Shown here in pieces: positions 16,540 to 26,302 of a DNA stretch of 64,000 nucleotides (position 1 is the first letter of the stretch; each line of letters starts with the position of its first letter). The stretch spans positions 1,736,001 through 1,800,000 of the forward strand of contig NZ_CP017755.1 of assembly GCF_001854325.1 (NCBI RefSeq). The letters run 5' to 3'. The position numbers and the translations under genes are program-made. Origin of the DNA: Cupriavidus malaysiensis (GTDB lineage: Bacteria; Pseudomonadota; Gammaproteobacteria; Burkholderiales; Burkholderiaceae). The notes below the pieces were generated by a model, which was not told where the DNA came from, did no database searches, and worked only from the letters and a program-made list of their open reading frames with translations.

Positions 16540-17865
16540 ATGCCAAGTCCGTTCCGCCCCACCTCGCTGGCCACGCTGCTGGCATTGCCCACCCTGGCGG
16601 CGCTGGCCGTGCCTGCCGTCGCGCAGGCCGCCGGCCCCGACCTGGCCGCCGTGCGCGCCAGGGTTTCCGCCAGCGTCTACGCCGTGCGCGCGCTCGGGGC
16701 GAACGAGGCGCCGCTCGCCGCGGGCTCGGCCGTGGTGATCGGGCCCGGGCAGCTTGTCACGGCCTGCCAGGTGCTGGCCGGCGCGCGCGCGATCTCGGTG
16801 CGGCGCGATAACGTCAGCTACGGTGCCACCCTGGAGGCGCCGGACATCGAGCGTGACCTCTGCCTGCTGCGCGTGGCCAACTTCCAGGCCCCCGCCGCCA
16901 GCGTCAGCACCAGCGCCGCGCCGGCTTTCGGCCAGCGTGTGCTGGCCGTGGCCAGCGCGGATGCCAGCGGCGTGACGGCGGTCGAGGGCACCGTCTCCGG
17001 CCTGCAGGCCGGCCCGGATGGCAAGCTGGTGCGCATCGAATCGACCGCGGCGCTGCCGAATGCCATCGGCGGCGGCCTGTTCGACGACAGCGGCAAGCTG
17101 ATCGGCGTGATGGCCGGACAGGGGCAAGGCGCGCAAGGTGGCCAAGCCGGCCAAGGAGGACAGGCACCGCTCCGGGCCGTACCGGCCGCCTGGATCGGCA
17201 TGGTGGGCGAACGCGGCGCCGCCGCGCTGGCCCAGTACCGCGCCGGGGCGCCGGCGGCCCGTCCGGCGCCCTCCGCGCCCGCGGCCCAGGCAACTTCGGC
17301 AGCGCCCGCCGCCGACGGCATGCCGCGCGTGGGCGAGCAGTGGCGCTACGAACTGGTCGACAAGATGACCAAGGCCCGGCGCGAGGTCTCCTACCGCGTG
17401 GACCGCATCGAAGGCGAGCGGGTGGTCTTCAACCAGGGTGCGCGCGTCGAGAGCGGCGACGGACGCGTGGTGCGCATCACCGCGGCCACCGGCGGCGATT
17501 TCGACGAGGCCTCGCCGCCGGGCGGATGGGTGCCGGAGGACGTGCGCGCTGGCCTGCGCTGGAAGCTCAGCTACCGGCAGCCCGTCACCGGCCTGCAGAC
17601 CGACCTGACCGGCGAGGCCGGCGGAGAATCGACCCTCACCGTGCCGGCCGGCACCTTCCGTGTGCTGCGTCTCAGCTTCAAGGGCTACGTGTCCCGTCCC
17701 TTCTATGGCTTCACCGGTGGCGGCGCGGCCAGTTCGGTGCCTTACAGCGCGGTGGCCTGGTATGCGCCGGAACTGAAGCGCGTGGTGCGCTTCGATGCCC
17801 AGTACTCTTCGCGCTGGTCCCACCTGGACGAGAGCCTGGTACTGGTCGAACACCGGGTTGACTGA
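16540..17865 (+). CDS. Secreted trypsin-like-fold protein lacking catalytic residues
   Basis: About 441 residues with a signal peptide (1-31, cleavage near VAQAAG). Residues 35-220 follow the trypsin/HtrA pattern, but the catalytic His position reads VTACQV (Gln77 where VTAAHC/VTACHV is expected) and the nucleophile site GNSGGP is replaced by AIGGGLFD. Asp106 (RDLCLLRV) remains. A hinge rich in Ala/Pro follows, then a beta-rich C-terminal domain (about 270-440) I do not recognise. It is probably a pseudoprotease acting by binding in the periplasm. The start at 16540 gives a normal signal peptide; 16468 is an alternative. Confidence 0.75.
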   Translation: MPSPFRPTSLATLLALPTLAALAVPAVAQAAGPDLAAVRARVSASVYAVRALGANEAPLAAGSAVVIGPGQLVTACQVLAGARAISVRRDNVSYGATLEAPDIERDLCLLRVANFQAPAASVSTSAAPAFGQRVLAVASADASGVTAVEGTVSGLQAGPDGKLVRIESTAALPNAIGGGLFDDSGKLIGVMAGQGQGAQGGQAGQGGQAPLRAVPAAWIGMVGERGAAALAQYRAGAPAARPAPSAPAAQATSAAPAADGMPRVGEQWRYELVDKMTKARREVSYRVDRIEGERVVFNQGARVESGDGRVVRITAATGGDFDEASPPGGWVPEDVRAGLRWKLSYRQPVTGLQTDLTGEAGGESTLTVPAGTFRVLRLSFKGYVSRPFYGFTGGGAASSVPYSAVAWYAPELKRVVRFDAQYSSRWSHLDESLVLVEHRVD

Positions 17866-17943
17866 CGGCCGACCGCCCGGGATGCGCGGCCGGACATCGC
17901 ACTGCCCCGCCCCGTACCCATCCTGGGCCGCGCACGTCGCCTC

Positions 17944-18867
17944 TCAGCGGCCAACGTGGTGGCGTTCCCACGGCGGCTGCGTGCCAAAGCGGGCCTCCAG
18001 GAAGTCGATGAAGGCGCGTACGCGCGGCGGCATCAGCCGGCGCTGCGGCATCACGGCGTAGATGCCGGTCTCGGGCAGGGGGAATTCCGGCAGCACCGGC
18101 TCCAGTTGGCCGCTTTCCAGCTCGCGCCAGACATGCCAGACGGAATGCAGGGCGATGCCCAGGCCGGCCACCGCGGCGTCGGCCAGCAACTCGCCGGTAT
18201 TGGCTTCGATGCGCCCGTCGACCGGCACCGCGATCTCGGCGCCGCCGTCCCCCTGGAAGCGCCACACGTCCTGCCGGCCCTGGTGGCCGGTCAGGAGCAG
18301 GCAGTCGTGCTTCGCCAGGTCCTGCGGCACGCGCGGCCGGCCGCGCCGGCGCAGGTAGTCGGGCGAGGCGCACAGCAGGCGGCGGTTGGGCGCGAGCTTG
18401 CGCGCCACCAGGCTCGAGTCCTCCAGCGCACCGATGCGCACCGCCAGGTCGAAGCCGCTGCTGACCAGGTCCATCACATGGTCGCTCAGGTTGACGTGGA
18501 TGCGCAGCGCGGGATGGGCGGCGAGGAATTCCGGCAGCAGCGGCGAGATGTACAGGCGCCCGAACGAAGCCGAGGTGGTGACGCGCAGCGTGCCGCTGAC
18601 GCCGGTGCCGGCCCCGCGCAGCGAACTGCCGAGGGCCTCCAGGTCGTCGACCAGGGCCCGGCCCTGCTCGGCCAGCAGGCTGCCCTCCGGGGTTGGATGC
18701 AGGCGCCGCGTGGTGCGGTGCAGCAGCCTCACGCCGAGGTCGGCCTCCAGGCGCTTGAGCCGCTGGCTGGCCACCGCCGCCGAAAGGTCGAGGCTGCGCG
18801 CGGCGGCGCTGATCGAGCCCAGGTCCAGGACGCGCAGGAACAAGCCGATATCGCCGATCCGGTCCAT
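17944..18867 (-). CDS. LysR-family regulator, divergent from MFS transporter
   Basis: 307 residues: winged HTH at the N-terminus (LGSISAAARSLDLSAAVASQRLKRLEADLGVRLLHRTTRRL) and a substrate-binding domain with the usual CrgA/PecT-like pattern (GTLRVTTSASFGRLYISPLLPEF). The start ATG at 18867 gives MDRIGDIGLFLRVLDLG; an ATG 9 bp upstream is also possible. It is divergent from the MFS transporter gene, whose expression it probably controls through the direct repeat TGATTATC in the short gap. The effector is unknown. Confidence 0.92.
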   Translation of the reverse strand: MDRIGDIGLFLRVLDLGSISAAARSLDLSAAVASQRLKRLEADLGVRLLHRTTRRLHPTPEGSLLAEQGRALVDDLEALGSSLRGAGTGVSGTLRVTTSASFGRLYISPLLPEFLAAHPALRIHVNLSDHVMDLVSSGFDLAVRIGALEDSSLVARKLAPNRRLLCASPDYLRRRGRPRVPQDLAKHDCLLLTGHQGRQDVWRFQGDGGAEIAVPVDGRIEANTGELLADAAVAGLGIALHSVWHVWRELESGQLEPVLPEFPLPETGIYAVMPQRRLMPPRVRAFIDFLEARFGTQPPWERHHVGR

Positions 18868-18898
18868 GATTATCAATATTTTCTTGAAAGTGATTATC
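18867..18898. promoter_or_regulatory. Direct repeat TGATTATC in LysR-MFS gap
   Basis: TGATTATC at 18867-18874 and again at 18891-18898, 24 bp apart, in an AT-rich stretch unusual for this window. The left copy overlaps the LysR gene's start codon. The position fits an autoregulatory LysR site, but no clean T-N11-A palindrome is visible. Confidence 0.4.
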
Positions 18899-18967
18899 GA
18901 TCATGCCGGTTTCCGCGTCGGATGACCAGGGGCAAACTGCGAACTCCATTCGCTTACCGCTCCGATC

Positions 18968-20206
18968 ATGTCTTCCGCCTCTCCCCGCGCCCTGGGCTCC
19001 GGTGCCCCCGCCGGCCGGTTGCCCATCGCGCTGTATGCGCTGACCGCCGGCTCCTTCGGCATCGGCTGCGCCGAATTCGTCATCATGGGCTTGCTGTTGC
19101 AGGTGTCGGCCGATCTCCAGGTCTCCATCGCCGCCGCCGGCATGCTGGTCTCCGGCTATGCCCTGGGCGTGTTCGCCGGCGCACCGGTGCTGACCCTGCT
19201 GACCCGGCGCATGCCGCGCAAGGCCGTGCTGCTCTCGCTGATGGTGATCTACACGATCGGCAATGCCGCCTGCGCCCTGGCGCCCGACTACACCACGCTG
19301 ATGGTGGCGCGCGTGCTGACCTCGCTCACCCATGGCACCTTCTTCGGCGTCGGCGCGGTGGTGGCCACCAGCCTGGTGCCGGAAGCACGCAAGGCCTCGG
19401 CGATCTCGATCATGTTTTCCGGCCTGACCCTGGCCACGCTGCTGGGCATGCCGGCCGGTGCCTGGCTGGGCCTGCATTTCGGCTGGCGTGCCACTTTCTG
19501 GGCCATGAGCGTGATCGGACTGGTCTCGCTGCTGGTGATCGCCCTGCTGGTGGCGCGCAGCCGCGATGCCGCGCCCGCGGTGCCGCTGCGCGAGGAACTG
19601 CGCACCATGGCGCGCCCGCAGGTGTTGCTGGGCCTGGCCATGACGGTGCTGCAATCCATGGGCATCTTCGCCGTCATCACCTATGTGCAGCCGCTGCTGA
19701 CGCGTGTGACCGGCTATGGCGAAGGCGCCGTCTCGCCGATCCTGCTGCTGTTCGGCGCCGGCATGATCGTCGGCAATATGCTCGGCGGCCGCTTTGCCGA
19801 CCGCAGCCCGGTGCGTGCGGTGCTGGTGAGCCTGGGCGCGCTGGCCGTGGTGCTGGGGCTGATGACCCTGGCCGTGCCCAGCCGTATCGGCATGGTGGCC
19901 TTCGTCGGGCTGCTCGGCGTGGCGGCCTTCGCCACGGTGTCACCACTGCAGTTGCGCGTGCTGCACCATGCGCGCGGTCCGGGGCAGAACCTGGCCTCCA
20001 GCTTCAATATCGCCGCCTTCAACCTCGGCAACGGCCTGGGCGCCTGGCTCGGCGGGCAGGTCATCGACCACGGCCCCGGGCTGGCCTCCCTGCCCTGGGT
20101 GGCCGCGCTGCTGCCGCTGGCTGCGCTGGCCGTGGCGCTCTACAGCGTCCGGCTCGAAAGCCATGCGGCGCGTACGGCGCCCGGCGCGGTGGCCAATTCC
20201 TGCTGA
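18968..20206 (+). CDS. MFS transporter, AraJ/SotB-like drug or sugar efflux family
   Basis: 412 residues with 12 predicted transmembrane segments. The N-terminal block ALTAGSFGIGCAEFVIMGLL and the HGTFFGVGAVVAT segment are typical of the AraJ/SotB/NepI-like DHA1 group of proton-driven exporters. The signature between TM2 and TM3 (GAPVLTLLTRRMPRK) is present. It is divergent from a LysR regulator and convergent with a MarR gene. The substrate is not predictable. Confidence 0.92.
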   Translation: MSSASPRALGSGAPAGRLPIALYALTAGSFGIGCAEFVIMGLLLQVSADLQVSIAAAGMLVSGYALGVFAGAPVLTLLTRRMPRKAVLLSLMVIYTIGNAACALAPDYTTLMVARVLTSLTHGTFFGVGAVVATSLVPEARKASAISIMFSGLTLATLLGMPAGAWLGLHFGWRATFWAMSVIGLVSLLVIALLVARSRDAAPAVPLREELRTMARPQVLLGLAMTVLQSMGIFAVITYVQPLLTRVTGYGEGAVSPILLLFGAGMIVGNMLGGRFADRSPVRAVLVSLGALAVVLGLMTLAVPSRIGMVAFVGLLGVAAFATVSPLQLRVLHHARGPGQNLASSFNIAAFNLGNGLGAWLGGQVIDHGPGLASLPWVAALLPLAALAVALYSVRLESHAARTAPGAVANSC

Positions 20207-20224
20207 GGTCCGGCGTCGACCGCC

Positions 20225-20662
20225 TCAGCCATCCTGCCGCCCTTCGTAGGCGGCAAGTTTCTGCATGGCGCGCGCGGCGCTGGCCAGCGTGGCGCGTTCC
20301 GCGGGGTCCAGCGTCTGCTCCAGCGTGGCGGCGAGCCAGCGGCCGCGCGCCGCCATGTCCTCGGCCAGCACCGCGCGGCCGTGTGGCGTGACGGCGAGCC
20401 GCGTTTCGCGCCGGTCCGCCTCGCTGCGCGTGCGCGTGATCCAGCCCGACTGCTCCAGCTCGGCGAGGATGCGCGTCAGCGACTGCGGCCGCAGCCGCTC
20501 CCGCTCGGCCAGCCGCACCGCGCTCATCGGTCCCTCGCGATTGAGGGTGCTGAGAGCACCCAGTGCCGACAGTGCCGGGCCGCCTTGCGGGCGTTCCGCG
20601 CGCAGGCGGCGCCCCAGTGCCAGCACGGCGCGCATGATGGATTCCACCGGATCGTTCTGCAT
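20225..20662 (-). CDS. MarR-family regulator
   Basis: 145 residues, the normal MarR length, with the winged-helix segment GPMSAVRLAERERLRPQSLTRILAELEQSGWITRTRSEADRRETRLAVT including the conserved DRRE wing. It is divergent from the FUSC transporter gene at 20747 and separated from it by a perfect palindrome (20673-20691), its likely operator. MarR repressors usually respond to phenolic or other small molecules exported by the neighbouring pump. Confidence 0.93.
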   Translation of the reverse strand: MQNDPVESIMRAVLALGRRLRAERPQGGPALSALGALSTLNREGPMSAVRLAERERLRPQSLTRILAELEQSGWITRTRSEADRRETRLAVTPHGRAVLAEDMAARGRWLAATLEQTLDPAERATLASAARAMQKLAAYEGRQDG

Positions 20663-20672
20663 TCCCGAAATA

Positions 20673-20691
20673 TACTACGCATTGCGTAGTA
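20673..20691. promoter_or_regulatory. Palindromic operator for the MarR repressor
   Basis: TACTACGC-ATT-GCGTAGTA, a perfect inverted repeat with 8-bp arms, lies 11 bp upstream of the marR start and 56 bp upstream of the FUSC gene. MarR dimers bind such palindromes, so it likely controls both genes. Confidence 0.65.
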
Positions 20692-20746
20692 ATATCCGCG
20701 AATACCTTGCCCGGCAAGAGCATGCGGCTCGGACACGGGAGACAAA

Positions 20747-21907
20747 GTGGGAACGAAGACACATTTTGCGCAGGTCCTGCGCTGGTCGGCCGAAGGCCGC
20801 GCCAGCCGCGCCGAGGCGCTCGCGGCCGGCCTCGGCATGGGCCTGCCGATCCTGCTCGGGGGACTGGCCGGCGCCCTGCCCGCCGGCATGGCGGCCGGGC
20901 TCGGCAGCATGGCCGTCAGCGCTACCGTGCGCGGCGCGACGCTGGGGGAGCGCTGGCAGGCCTTCCGCGCGGCCTTCGTTCCGGTCCTGCTGGCGGCCGC
21001 CAGCGCGGTCTTGCTCGCCGGCCACGGCCAGCTCAGCGGCGTGCTGACGGTGGCTGTCGTCGGCAGCGTGGCGCTGGCGAGCAGCTACAGCCGCGAGCTG
21101 GCGGTGGCGGCGACTCGCTATCTGCTGTTCCTGCTGATCTCGATGGGCCTGGGCGGCGGTGCCCGCGTGCACGCAGCGGTATTGCTGCCGATCGCCGCCG
21201 GCGCGCTGTGGACCGCGCTGCTGGGGATGCTGCTGGCGGCCCTGGCCGGGCGCCTGCGTTCCGCCACCGCCCCTGTCGGCGCAAGGGCAGGACCGGCCGC
21301 CGCGGCACAAGCGACAGCGGTGACCGCGGCCCAGCGCTGGCGGCGCTGGCGCCAGTCGCTGCGGCAGGCAGCGGGCTGGCAATATGCCGTGCGACTGAGC
21401 CTGGCCCTGGCCGCGGCCACCGCGCTGCAATGGACCTGGCCGGCCCATCATTTCACCTGGAGCGCCATGACCGTCGCGCTGCTGACGCAACGCCAGCCCG
21501 AGCCGATCTCGGCCAGGTCGACGCAACGCGTGCTAGGCACCGTGCTGGGCGTGGGCCTGGCCTCGCTGATCGTCGGCCATCATCCCGCCTTGTGGCTGCT
21601 GGCGCTGGGCGCCGGCGCGCTGGCGTCCGCGCGTCCGGTGCTGCGTGCCGGCAACTACCTCGCTTACTCGGCGGTGATGACGCCGCTGATCCTGCTGATC
21701 CTGGAGGCGCATGCGCCGCTGGGCAGCGGGCTGCTGTGGGACCGCGTCGCCGCGACGCTTGCCGGCGCCGGGCTGGTGCTGCTGGTCGACCTTGCCGCTG
21801 TGCGCCTGCTCGCCGGCAGCGCCAGGGCTACAAGCGCGGCTACAACTGGGGGCACAACTGCGGGCACAACTGCGACTACAACGAATCGCAGAGATACGCC
21901 GGCTTGA
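20747..21907 (+). CDS. FUSC-family membrane transporter
   Basis: 386 residues starting at GTG 20747. Two blocks of transmembrane segments are separated by a basic cytoplasmic linker, and the second block has the FUSC-type TWPAHHFTWSAMTVALLTQRQPEP segment. FUSC proteins export aromatic acids or related compounds. It is shorter than AaeB-type pumps and lacks an adjacent HlyD gene. The C-terminus is a low-complexity Thr/Gly tail (GGTTAGTTATTT) encoded by short repeats and overlaps the convergent lipoprotein gene by 32 bp. A divergent MarR gene probably represses it. Confidence 0.85.
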   Translation: MGTKTHFAQVLRWSAEGRASRAEALAAGLGMGLPILLGGLAGALPAGMAAGLGSMAVSATVRGATLGERWQAFRAAFVPVLLAAASAVLLAGHGQLSGVLTVAVVGSVALASSYSRELAVAATRYLLFLLISMGLGGGARVHAAVLLPIAAGALWTALLGMLLAALAGRLRSATAPVGARAGPAAAAQATAVTAAQRWRRWRQSLRQAAGWQYAVRLSLALAAATALQWTWPAHHFTWSAMTVALLTQRQPEPISARSTQRVLGTVLGVGLASLIVGHHPALWLLALGAGALASARPVLRAGNYLAYSAVMTPLILLILEAHAPLGSGLLWDRVAATLAGAGLVLLVDLAAVRLLAGSARATSAATTGGTTAGTTATTTNRRDTPA

Positions 21908-22484
21908 GCGCGCGGAAGGCGCGCTGGGTCGGGTCCGCCTCGGCCGGCGCGTCCGACCGGGCCGGCGTGCCCAGCCGTGTCACCAGGATGGAGCAGGCCT
22001 TGGCGTCCGCTTCGCGCCAGTAGCGCAGCTGGTATTCGGCGCCGGCCAGCGGCACGAACGACACCCCGGCCGCGCAACGGTATTTCGTACCGTCCTGGCT
22101 GGACGCCGAGACGGCGGCGATATAGAGCCGTTTGCCTGCCGCCAGCCAGCGCTCGCGTGTGTGCGCCGGCGGCTCCGGGGAGTCGCCGCCGATGTCTAGC
22201 TTCTGCGGCGGCCCCAGCGCCGCAAGCTGCTGCCCGGTGCCGGCCAGGATGACCACATGGGGCGTCTCCGGGCAGCGCGCCGGGTCGAGCACGGTGAAGG
22301 TCGTATTGTCGTCGGTGCTGGTCAGCAGGCGGACCTTGGCGGCGGGTGCGCCGGCCGCGACGTGGTAGCGGGGGGCGCACGCGGCGAGCGGAATGGCGGC
22401 AGCCGCCAGCAGGGCGAGGCCCGGGCGGCACCGCCCCGGCCAGGCTGGCGATGGCGGCGGCAGGTGCGGGATGTCCTTCGGCAT
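21876..22484 (-). CDS. Hypothetical lipoprotein
   Basis: 202 residues with a lipoprotein signal: hydrophobic LALLAAAAIPLAAC, lipid-attachment Cys at residue 36. The mature part includes LLTSTDDNTTFTVLDPARCPETPHVVILAG and four further cysteines, suggesting one or two disulfides. I do not recognise the family. The ATG at 22484 is chosen because it opens the signal; the frame stays open for 2 kb upstream, but that part is antisense to the peptide-transport ATPase. It is convergent with the FUSC gene and divergent from the peptide transporter operon. Confidence 0.7.
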   Translation of the reverse strand: MPKDIPHLPPPSPAWPGRCRPGLALLAAAAIPLAACAPRYHVAAGAPAAKVRLLTSTDDNTTFTVLDPARCPETPHVVILAGTGQQLAALGPPQKLDIGGDSPEPPAHTRERWLAAGKRLYIAAVSASSQDGTKYRCAAGVSFVPLAGAEYQLRYWREADAKACSILVTRLGTPARSDAPAEADPTQRAFRALKPAYLCDSL

Positions 22485-22685
22485 GGCGGCAGCGGGGAGT
22501 GGCGCACGCGCCAAGCATAGCCGCTCGCCGCCTCGGGTGGTGTGCAGGCAGGGCCGCGCGAAGGCCAGACATGTGCGGCAAGGCACATGGCGGGACGGCC
22601 CGATCGCGCACGGTGCCAGCGCAGGTACTAAGCATCTGAGCAAATATTCGTGGGCAGCCGGCAAGTGCCATGCTGCAATGCGCGC

Positions 22686-24470
22686 ATGCCCAGTCCCGCC
22701 CCGCCCCCCTCTCCTGCGGCCGCCGCGGCCCCGCCCCTGCTCGACATCCGTGCGCTCACGGTGCGTTTCCCCGGCCGGGACGCCGTGCGTGCGCTCGACC
22801 TGCGCATCGACAGCGGCGAGATGCTGGCGCTGGTCGGCGAGTCGGGCTGCGGCAAGTCGACCACGGCATTGGCGGTGATGCGCCTGCTGCCCGCCGCGGC
22901 GAGCGTCGGCGGCAGCATCCTGCTCGACGGGCGCGATTTGCTGGCGCTGCCGGAAGCGGCCATGAGCGGCACGCGTGGCAGCCTGGTGTCGATGATCTTC
23001 CAGGAGCCGATGAGTTCGCTCAACCCGCTGCAGCCCATCGGCCGGCAAGTGATGGAGGCCATCCTGCTGCATCGTCCACAGGCGCGCGAGGCAGCGCGCC
23101 GCGAGGCGGAGGCACTGCTCGAGCGCGTGCGCTTGCCGCAAGCGGCACGCCGTGTCGGCGCCTATCCGCACGAACTCTCCGGCGGGCAGCGCCAGCGCGT
23201 GATGATCGCCATGGCGATTGCCTGCCGGCCGCGCCTGCTGATTGCCGACGAGCCGACCACCGCGCTGGATGTCACCACCCAGGCGGAGATTCTCGCGCTG
23301 ATCGACCAGCTCCGGCACGAACTCGGCATGGCGGTACTGCTGATCACGCATGACCTGGGCGTGGTCTCCCAGGTGGCAGACCGTGTCGCAGTCATGCATG
23401 GCGGCAACAAGCTGGAGGAAGGCCGCACCGGGCGGATCTTCGCCGCGCCCGCGCACGCCTACACGCGTGGCCTGCTCGCCGCCTCGCTGCACGGCGGCCG
23501 CGCGCTGCACTACACGCGCGACCGCCTGGCCGAGATCCGTGCCAGCGCCGACGGCAGCTTCCACCTGGCGCAATCCCCGCAACCCGCGCCGCAGACGCTC
23601 ACGCGCCGCCCCGACGCGCCGGACCCCGCCGTGCCCTGGCTGGTGGTGCAGGACCTGCGCGTCAGCTATGCCGGCGGTGCCGGCCGGCACACCGCGGTGG
23701 ACGGCCTCGGCCTGAGCCTGGCGCGCGGCGAGACGCTGGGGCTGGTGGGCGAATCCGGTTGCGGCAAGTCGACGCTGTCGCGCGCGCTGATGCGGTTGGT
23801 GCCGGCCGAGGCGGGCCGCATCGAACTGGAAGGGCGCGACCTGCTGGCATTGCCGCCGCGCGAACTGCTGCCGTGGCGCAAGCGCGTGCAACTGGTCTTC
23901 CAGGACCCCTACGGTTCGCTCAATCCGCGTCACCGCGTGGAGGACATCCTCGGCCACGCGCTGGCCATCCACGGCTTGCGCGCCCGCGCCGAACGCGTGG
24001 CCCGCATCGCCGCCATACTCGACGACGTCGGCCTGCCGCGCGGGGCGCAGCGCCGCTATCCGCATGAATTCTCCGGCGGGCAGCGCCAGCGCATCGCCAT
24101 CGCACGTGCCTTGGTGCTGCGTCCCGACCTGGTCATCTGCGACGAGCCCGTCTCCGCGCTCGACGTCTCGATCCAGGCCCAGATCCTGAACCTGCTGGTC
24201 GACCTCAAGGCCGAATACGGCTTGACCTATCTGTTCATCTCGCACGATCTTGCCGTGGTGCGCTACATCGCCGACCGCGTGGCGGTGATGCAGGCCGGGC
24301 GCATCGTCGAGAGCGGTTCGCCGCAGGCGCTCTGGTCGGCCCCGCACCATCCGTACACGCGCGCCCTGCTCGACGCCGTGCCGGGTCGCCGCGGGCCGCG
24401 CGGGGAGGGCCTGGCGATGCCGCAGCCTGCCCCGCGCCAAGCCCTGGCGGATGCGCTCGCTACTTGCTGA
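22686..24470 (+). CDS. Fused double ATPase of a dipeptide/oligopeptide ABC importer
   Basis: About 594 residues holding two complete oligopeptide-type ATPase domains (DppD-DppF-like, as in YejF/GsiA). Domain 1 has [18 protein letters not shown] and [13 protein letters not shown]; domain 2 has [24 protein letters not shown] and [13 protein letters not shown]. Each is followed by the oligopeptide-family C-terminal segment ([24 protein letters not shown]). I chose ATG 22686 ([10 protein letters not shown]); 22650 is also open. It is the first gene of a four-gene importer operon with the binding protein and two permeases. Confidence 0.93.
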   Translation: MPSPAPPPSPAAAAAPPLLDIRALTVRFPGRDAVRALDLRIDSGEMLALVGESGCGKSTTALAVMRLLPAAASVGGSILLDGRDLLALPEAAMSGTRGSLVSMIFQEPMSSLNPLQPIGRQVMEAILLHRPQAREAARREAEALLERVRLPQAARRVGAYPHELSGGQRQRVMIAMAIACRPRLLIADEPTTALDVTTQAEILALIDQLRHELGMAVLLITHDLGVVSQVADRVAVMHGGNKLEEGRTGRIFAAPAHAYTRGLLAASLHGGRALHYTRDRLAEIRASADGSFHLAQSPQPAPQTLTRRPDAPDPAVPWLVVQDLRVSYAGGAGRHTAVDGLGLSLARGETLGLVGESGCGKSTLSRALMRLVPAEAGRIELEGRDLLALPPRELLPWRKRVQLVFQDPYGSLNPRHRVEDILGHALAIHGLRARAERVARIAAILDDVGLPRGAQRRYPHEFSGGQRQRIAIARALVLRPDLVICDEPVSALDVSIQAQILNLLVDLKAEYGLTYLFISHDLAVVRYIADRVAVMQAGRIVESGSPQALWSAPHHPYTRALLDAVPGRRGPRGEGLAMPQPAPRQALADALATC

Positions 24471-24570
24471 GGTCGTCTCTGCCCGTACCCATGTCCGTGT
24501 CCGGCCGCCGTGCCCTCGTGCCGCCGTTCCACCGTTCGCCCTTCTTTCGTCAGCCTTTCCTGTCTCCGTC

Positions 24571-26295
24571 ATGACCGATCACGATACGCCCGCGGCCGCG
24601 TCCGCCAGTTCCAGCATCACCCTCGCCTCCCAGGCGGATCCGGCCGCTCCCGGCGCGCCGGCCAACCTGCGCCGCCGCGGCGTGCTCGGCGCCACCGGCG
24701 CCCTGCTGGCCGGAGGCCTGCTGCCGCTGTGGCTGCCGGATGCGCTGGCGCTGGACAAGGCCTTGCCCGATACCGAGCAAGGTGCGCAACGCGGCGGTGC
24801 GCTCGACGCCGTGGTGCATCCTGAGCCGCCCACGCTGGCTTTCTTCATCAACACCGCCACGCCTGGCCGCACGGTGGTGAGCAAGATCTTCGACGGCCTG
24901 CTCGACTACGGCCCGGACCTCAAGCCGCGCCCGCAGCTGGCGGAAAGCGTGGAGGTGTCGCCCGACGGTCTGAGTGTGCGCCTCCGCCTGCGCAGGAACG
25001 TGTCGTGGCATGACGGCAAGCCCTTCACCGCGGCCGACGTGAAGTACTCCGCCGAGGAGATCTGGCCCAAGTACGCCCCCACCGCGCGGCGCGTGTTCCA
25101 GCACCTGCGCAAGGTCGAGGCGCCCGACAGCCACACCGTGGTGCTGACGCTCGCCAAGCCGACGCCGGTGATCCTCAACGCGCTCGACGTGGTCGCCGCG
25201 CCAGTGCTGCCCAAGCACTTGTACGCCGGCACCGACGTGCCCAACAATCCCTACAACAACAAGCCGGTCGGCACCGGCCCCTTCGTCTTCCGTGAATGGG
25301 TGCGCGGCCAGCATATCGCGCTGGAGCGCTTCGACAAGTACTGGGCACCCGGCCTGCCCTACCTCGACCGGATCACCTTCAAGATCATTCCCGACGTGGC
25401 AGGCCGCGCCGCCGCGCTGGAGACCGGTGCCGTCCAGTACGGCGAGCGCAACCCGGTCACCTTCGCCGATGCCGACCGGCTCGCGCGCTCGCCCAAGCTG
25501 GTCGTCAGCACCGGGGGCTATAACGGCTTCGCCGGCTGGCTCTGGCTGATCCCCAACCTGCGCGACCCCATCCTGGGCAACCTGAAGGTGCGGCAGGCGC
25601 TGTTGCACGCGATCGACCGCGATGCCCTGACCAGGACGGTCTGGGGCGGCTACGCGGCACCGGCCACCGGCCCGGTGTCGTCGTTGCTGAAGACCTTCTA
25701 CACCAAGGACACGCAGCAATATCCGTACGACAAGAAGAAGGCCGAGGCACTGCTCGATGAGGCGGGCTTCCCGCGCAAGCCCGATGGCTGGCGTTTCAAG
25801 CTCAACCACGACTACATTCCCTTCGGCGACGACTACCGCCGCACCGGCGAATTCGTGCGGCAATCGCTGCGTGCGATCGGCATCGACGTCACCCTGCGCG
25901 GGCAGGACCTGGCGGCCTGGACCAAGAACGTCTTCTCCGACTACAACTTCCAGCTGGTCAGTTCCTGGGGCATCAACTGGCAGGACCCGCAGATCGGTGT
26001 CGAGCAGCACTACTGGTCCAAGGCCGAAGCCAAGGGGACGCCGTGGCAGAACGCCTCCGGCTACGCCAGCGCCGAGGCCGACCGGCTGCTCGAGGCCGCC
26101 CAGGTCGAGCGCGATCCGGCCCGGCGTGTCGAGCTGTACCGGCAGTTCCAGGGCGTCGCCCAGCGCGACCTGGCCCTGCTCAACCTGTTCGAGTTCCGCT
26201 GGTTCGGTGTCTGGGATAAGCGCCTGCGCAACGTGACCGACACCTTCGACCACAGCCAGAACAACTTCGCGCGCGTCTGGCTGGCGACAAAGTGA
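24571..26295 (+). CDS. Periplasmic peptide-type binding protein with Tat signal
   Basis: About 574 residues of the SBP_bac_5 (DppA/OppA) family: VSKIFDGLLDYGPDLKPRPQLAES, the LRRNVSWHDGKPFTAADVKYS block, and C-terminal YRQFQGVAQRDLALLNL. The N-terminus NLRRRGVLGATGALLAGGLL (residues 34-53) looks like a twin-arginine signal, so it is probably exported folded. The start at 24571 avoids a longer extension without ribosome site. It binds peptides, glutathione or nickel-type ligands; which one is unknown. It lies between the double ATPase and the permeases. Confidence 0.93.
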   Translation: MTDHDTPAAASASSSITLASQADPAAPGAPANLRRRGVLGATGALLAGGLLPLWLPDALALDKALPDTEQGAQRGGALDAVVHPEPPTLAFFINTATPGRTVVSKIFDGLLDYGPDLKPRPQLAESVEVSPDGLSVRLRLRRNVSWHDGKPFTAADVKYSAEEIWPKYAPTARRVFQHLRKVEAPDSHTVVLTLAKPTPVILNALDVVAAPVLPKHLYAGTDVPNNPYNNKPVGTGPFVFREWVRGQHIALERFDKYWAPGLPYLDRITFKIIPDVAGRAAALETGAVQYGERNPVTFADADRLARSPKLVVSTGGYNGFAGWLWLIPNLRDPILGNLKVRQALLHAIDRDALTRTVWGGYAAPATGPVSSLLKTFYTKDTQQYPYDKKKAEALLDEAGFPRKPDGWRFKLNHDYIPFGDDYRRTGEFVRQSLRAIGIDVTLRGQDLAAWTKNVFSDYNFQLVSSWGINWQDPQIGVEQHYWSKAEAKGTPWQNASGYASAEADRLLEAAQVERDPARRVELYRQFQGVAQRDLALLNLFEFRWFGVWDKRLRNVTDTFDHSQNNFARVWLATK

Positions 26296-26302
26296 GCCGG
26301 GC

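Noticed and set aside
22485..24572. Long upstream extension of the lipoprotein frame on the minus strand
   Set aside because: It is antisense to the double ATPase of the peptide importer; only the part from 22484 down has a signal peptide and protein-like sequence.
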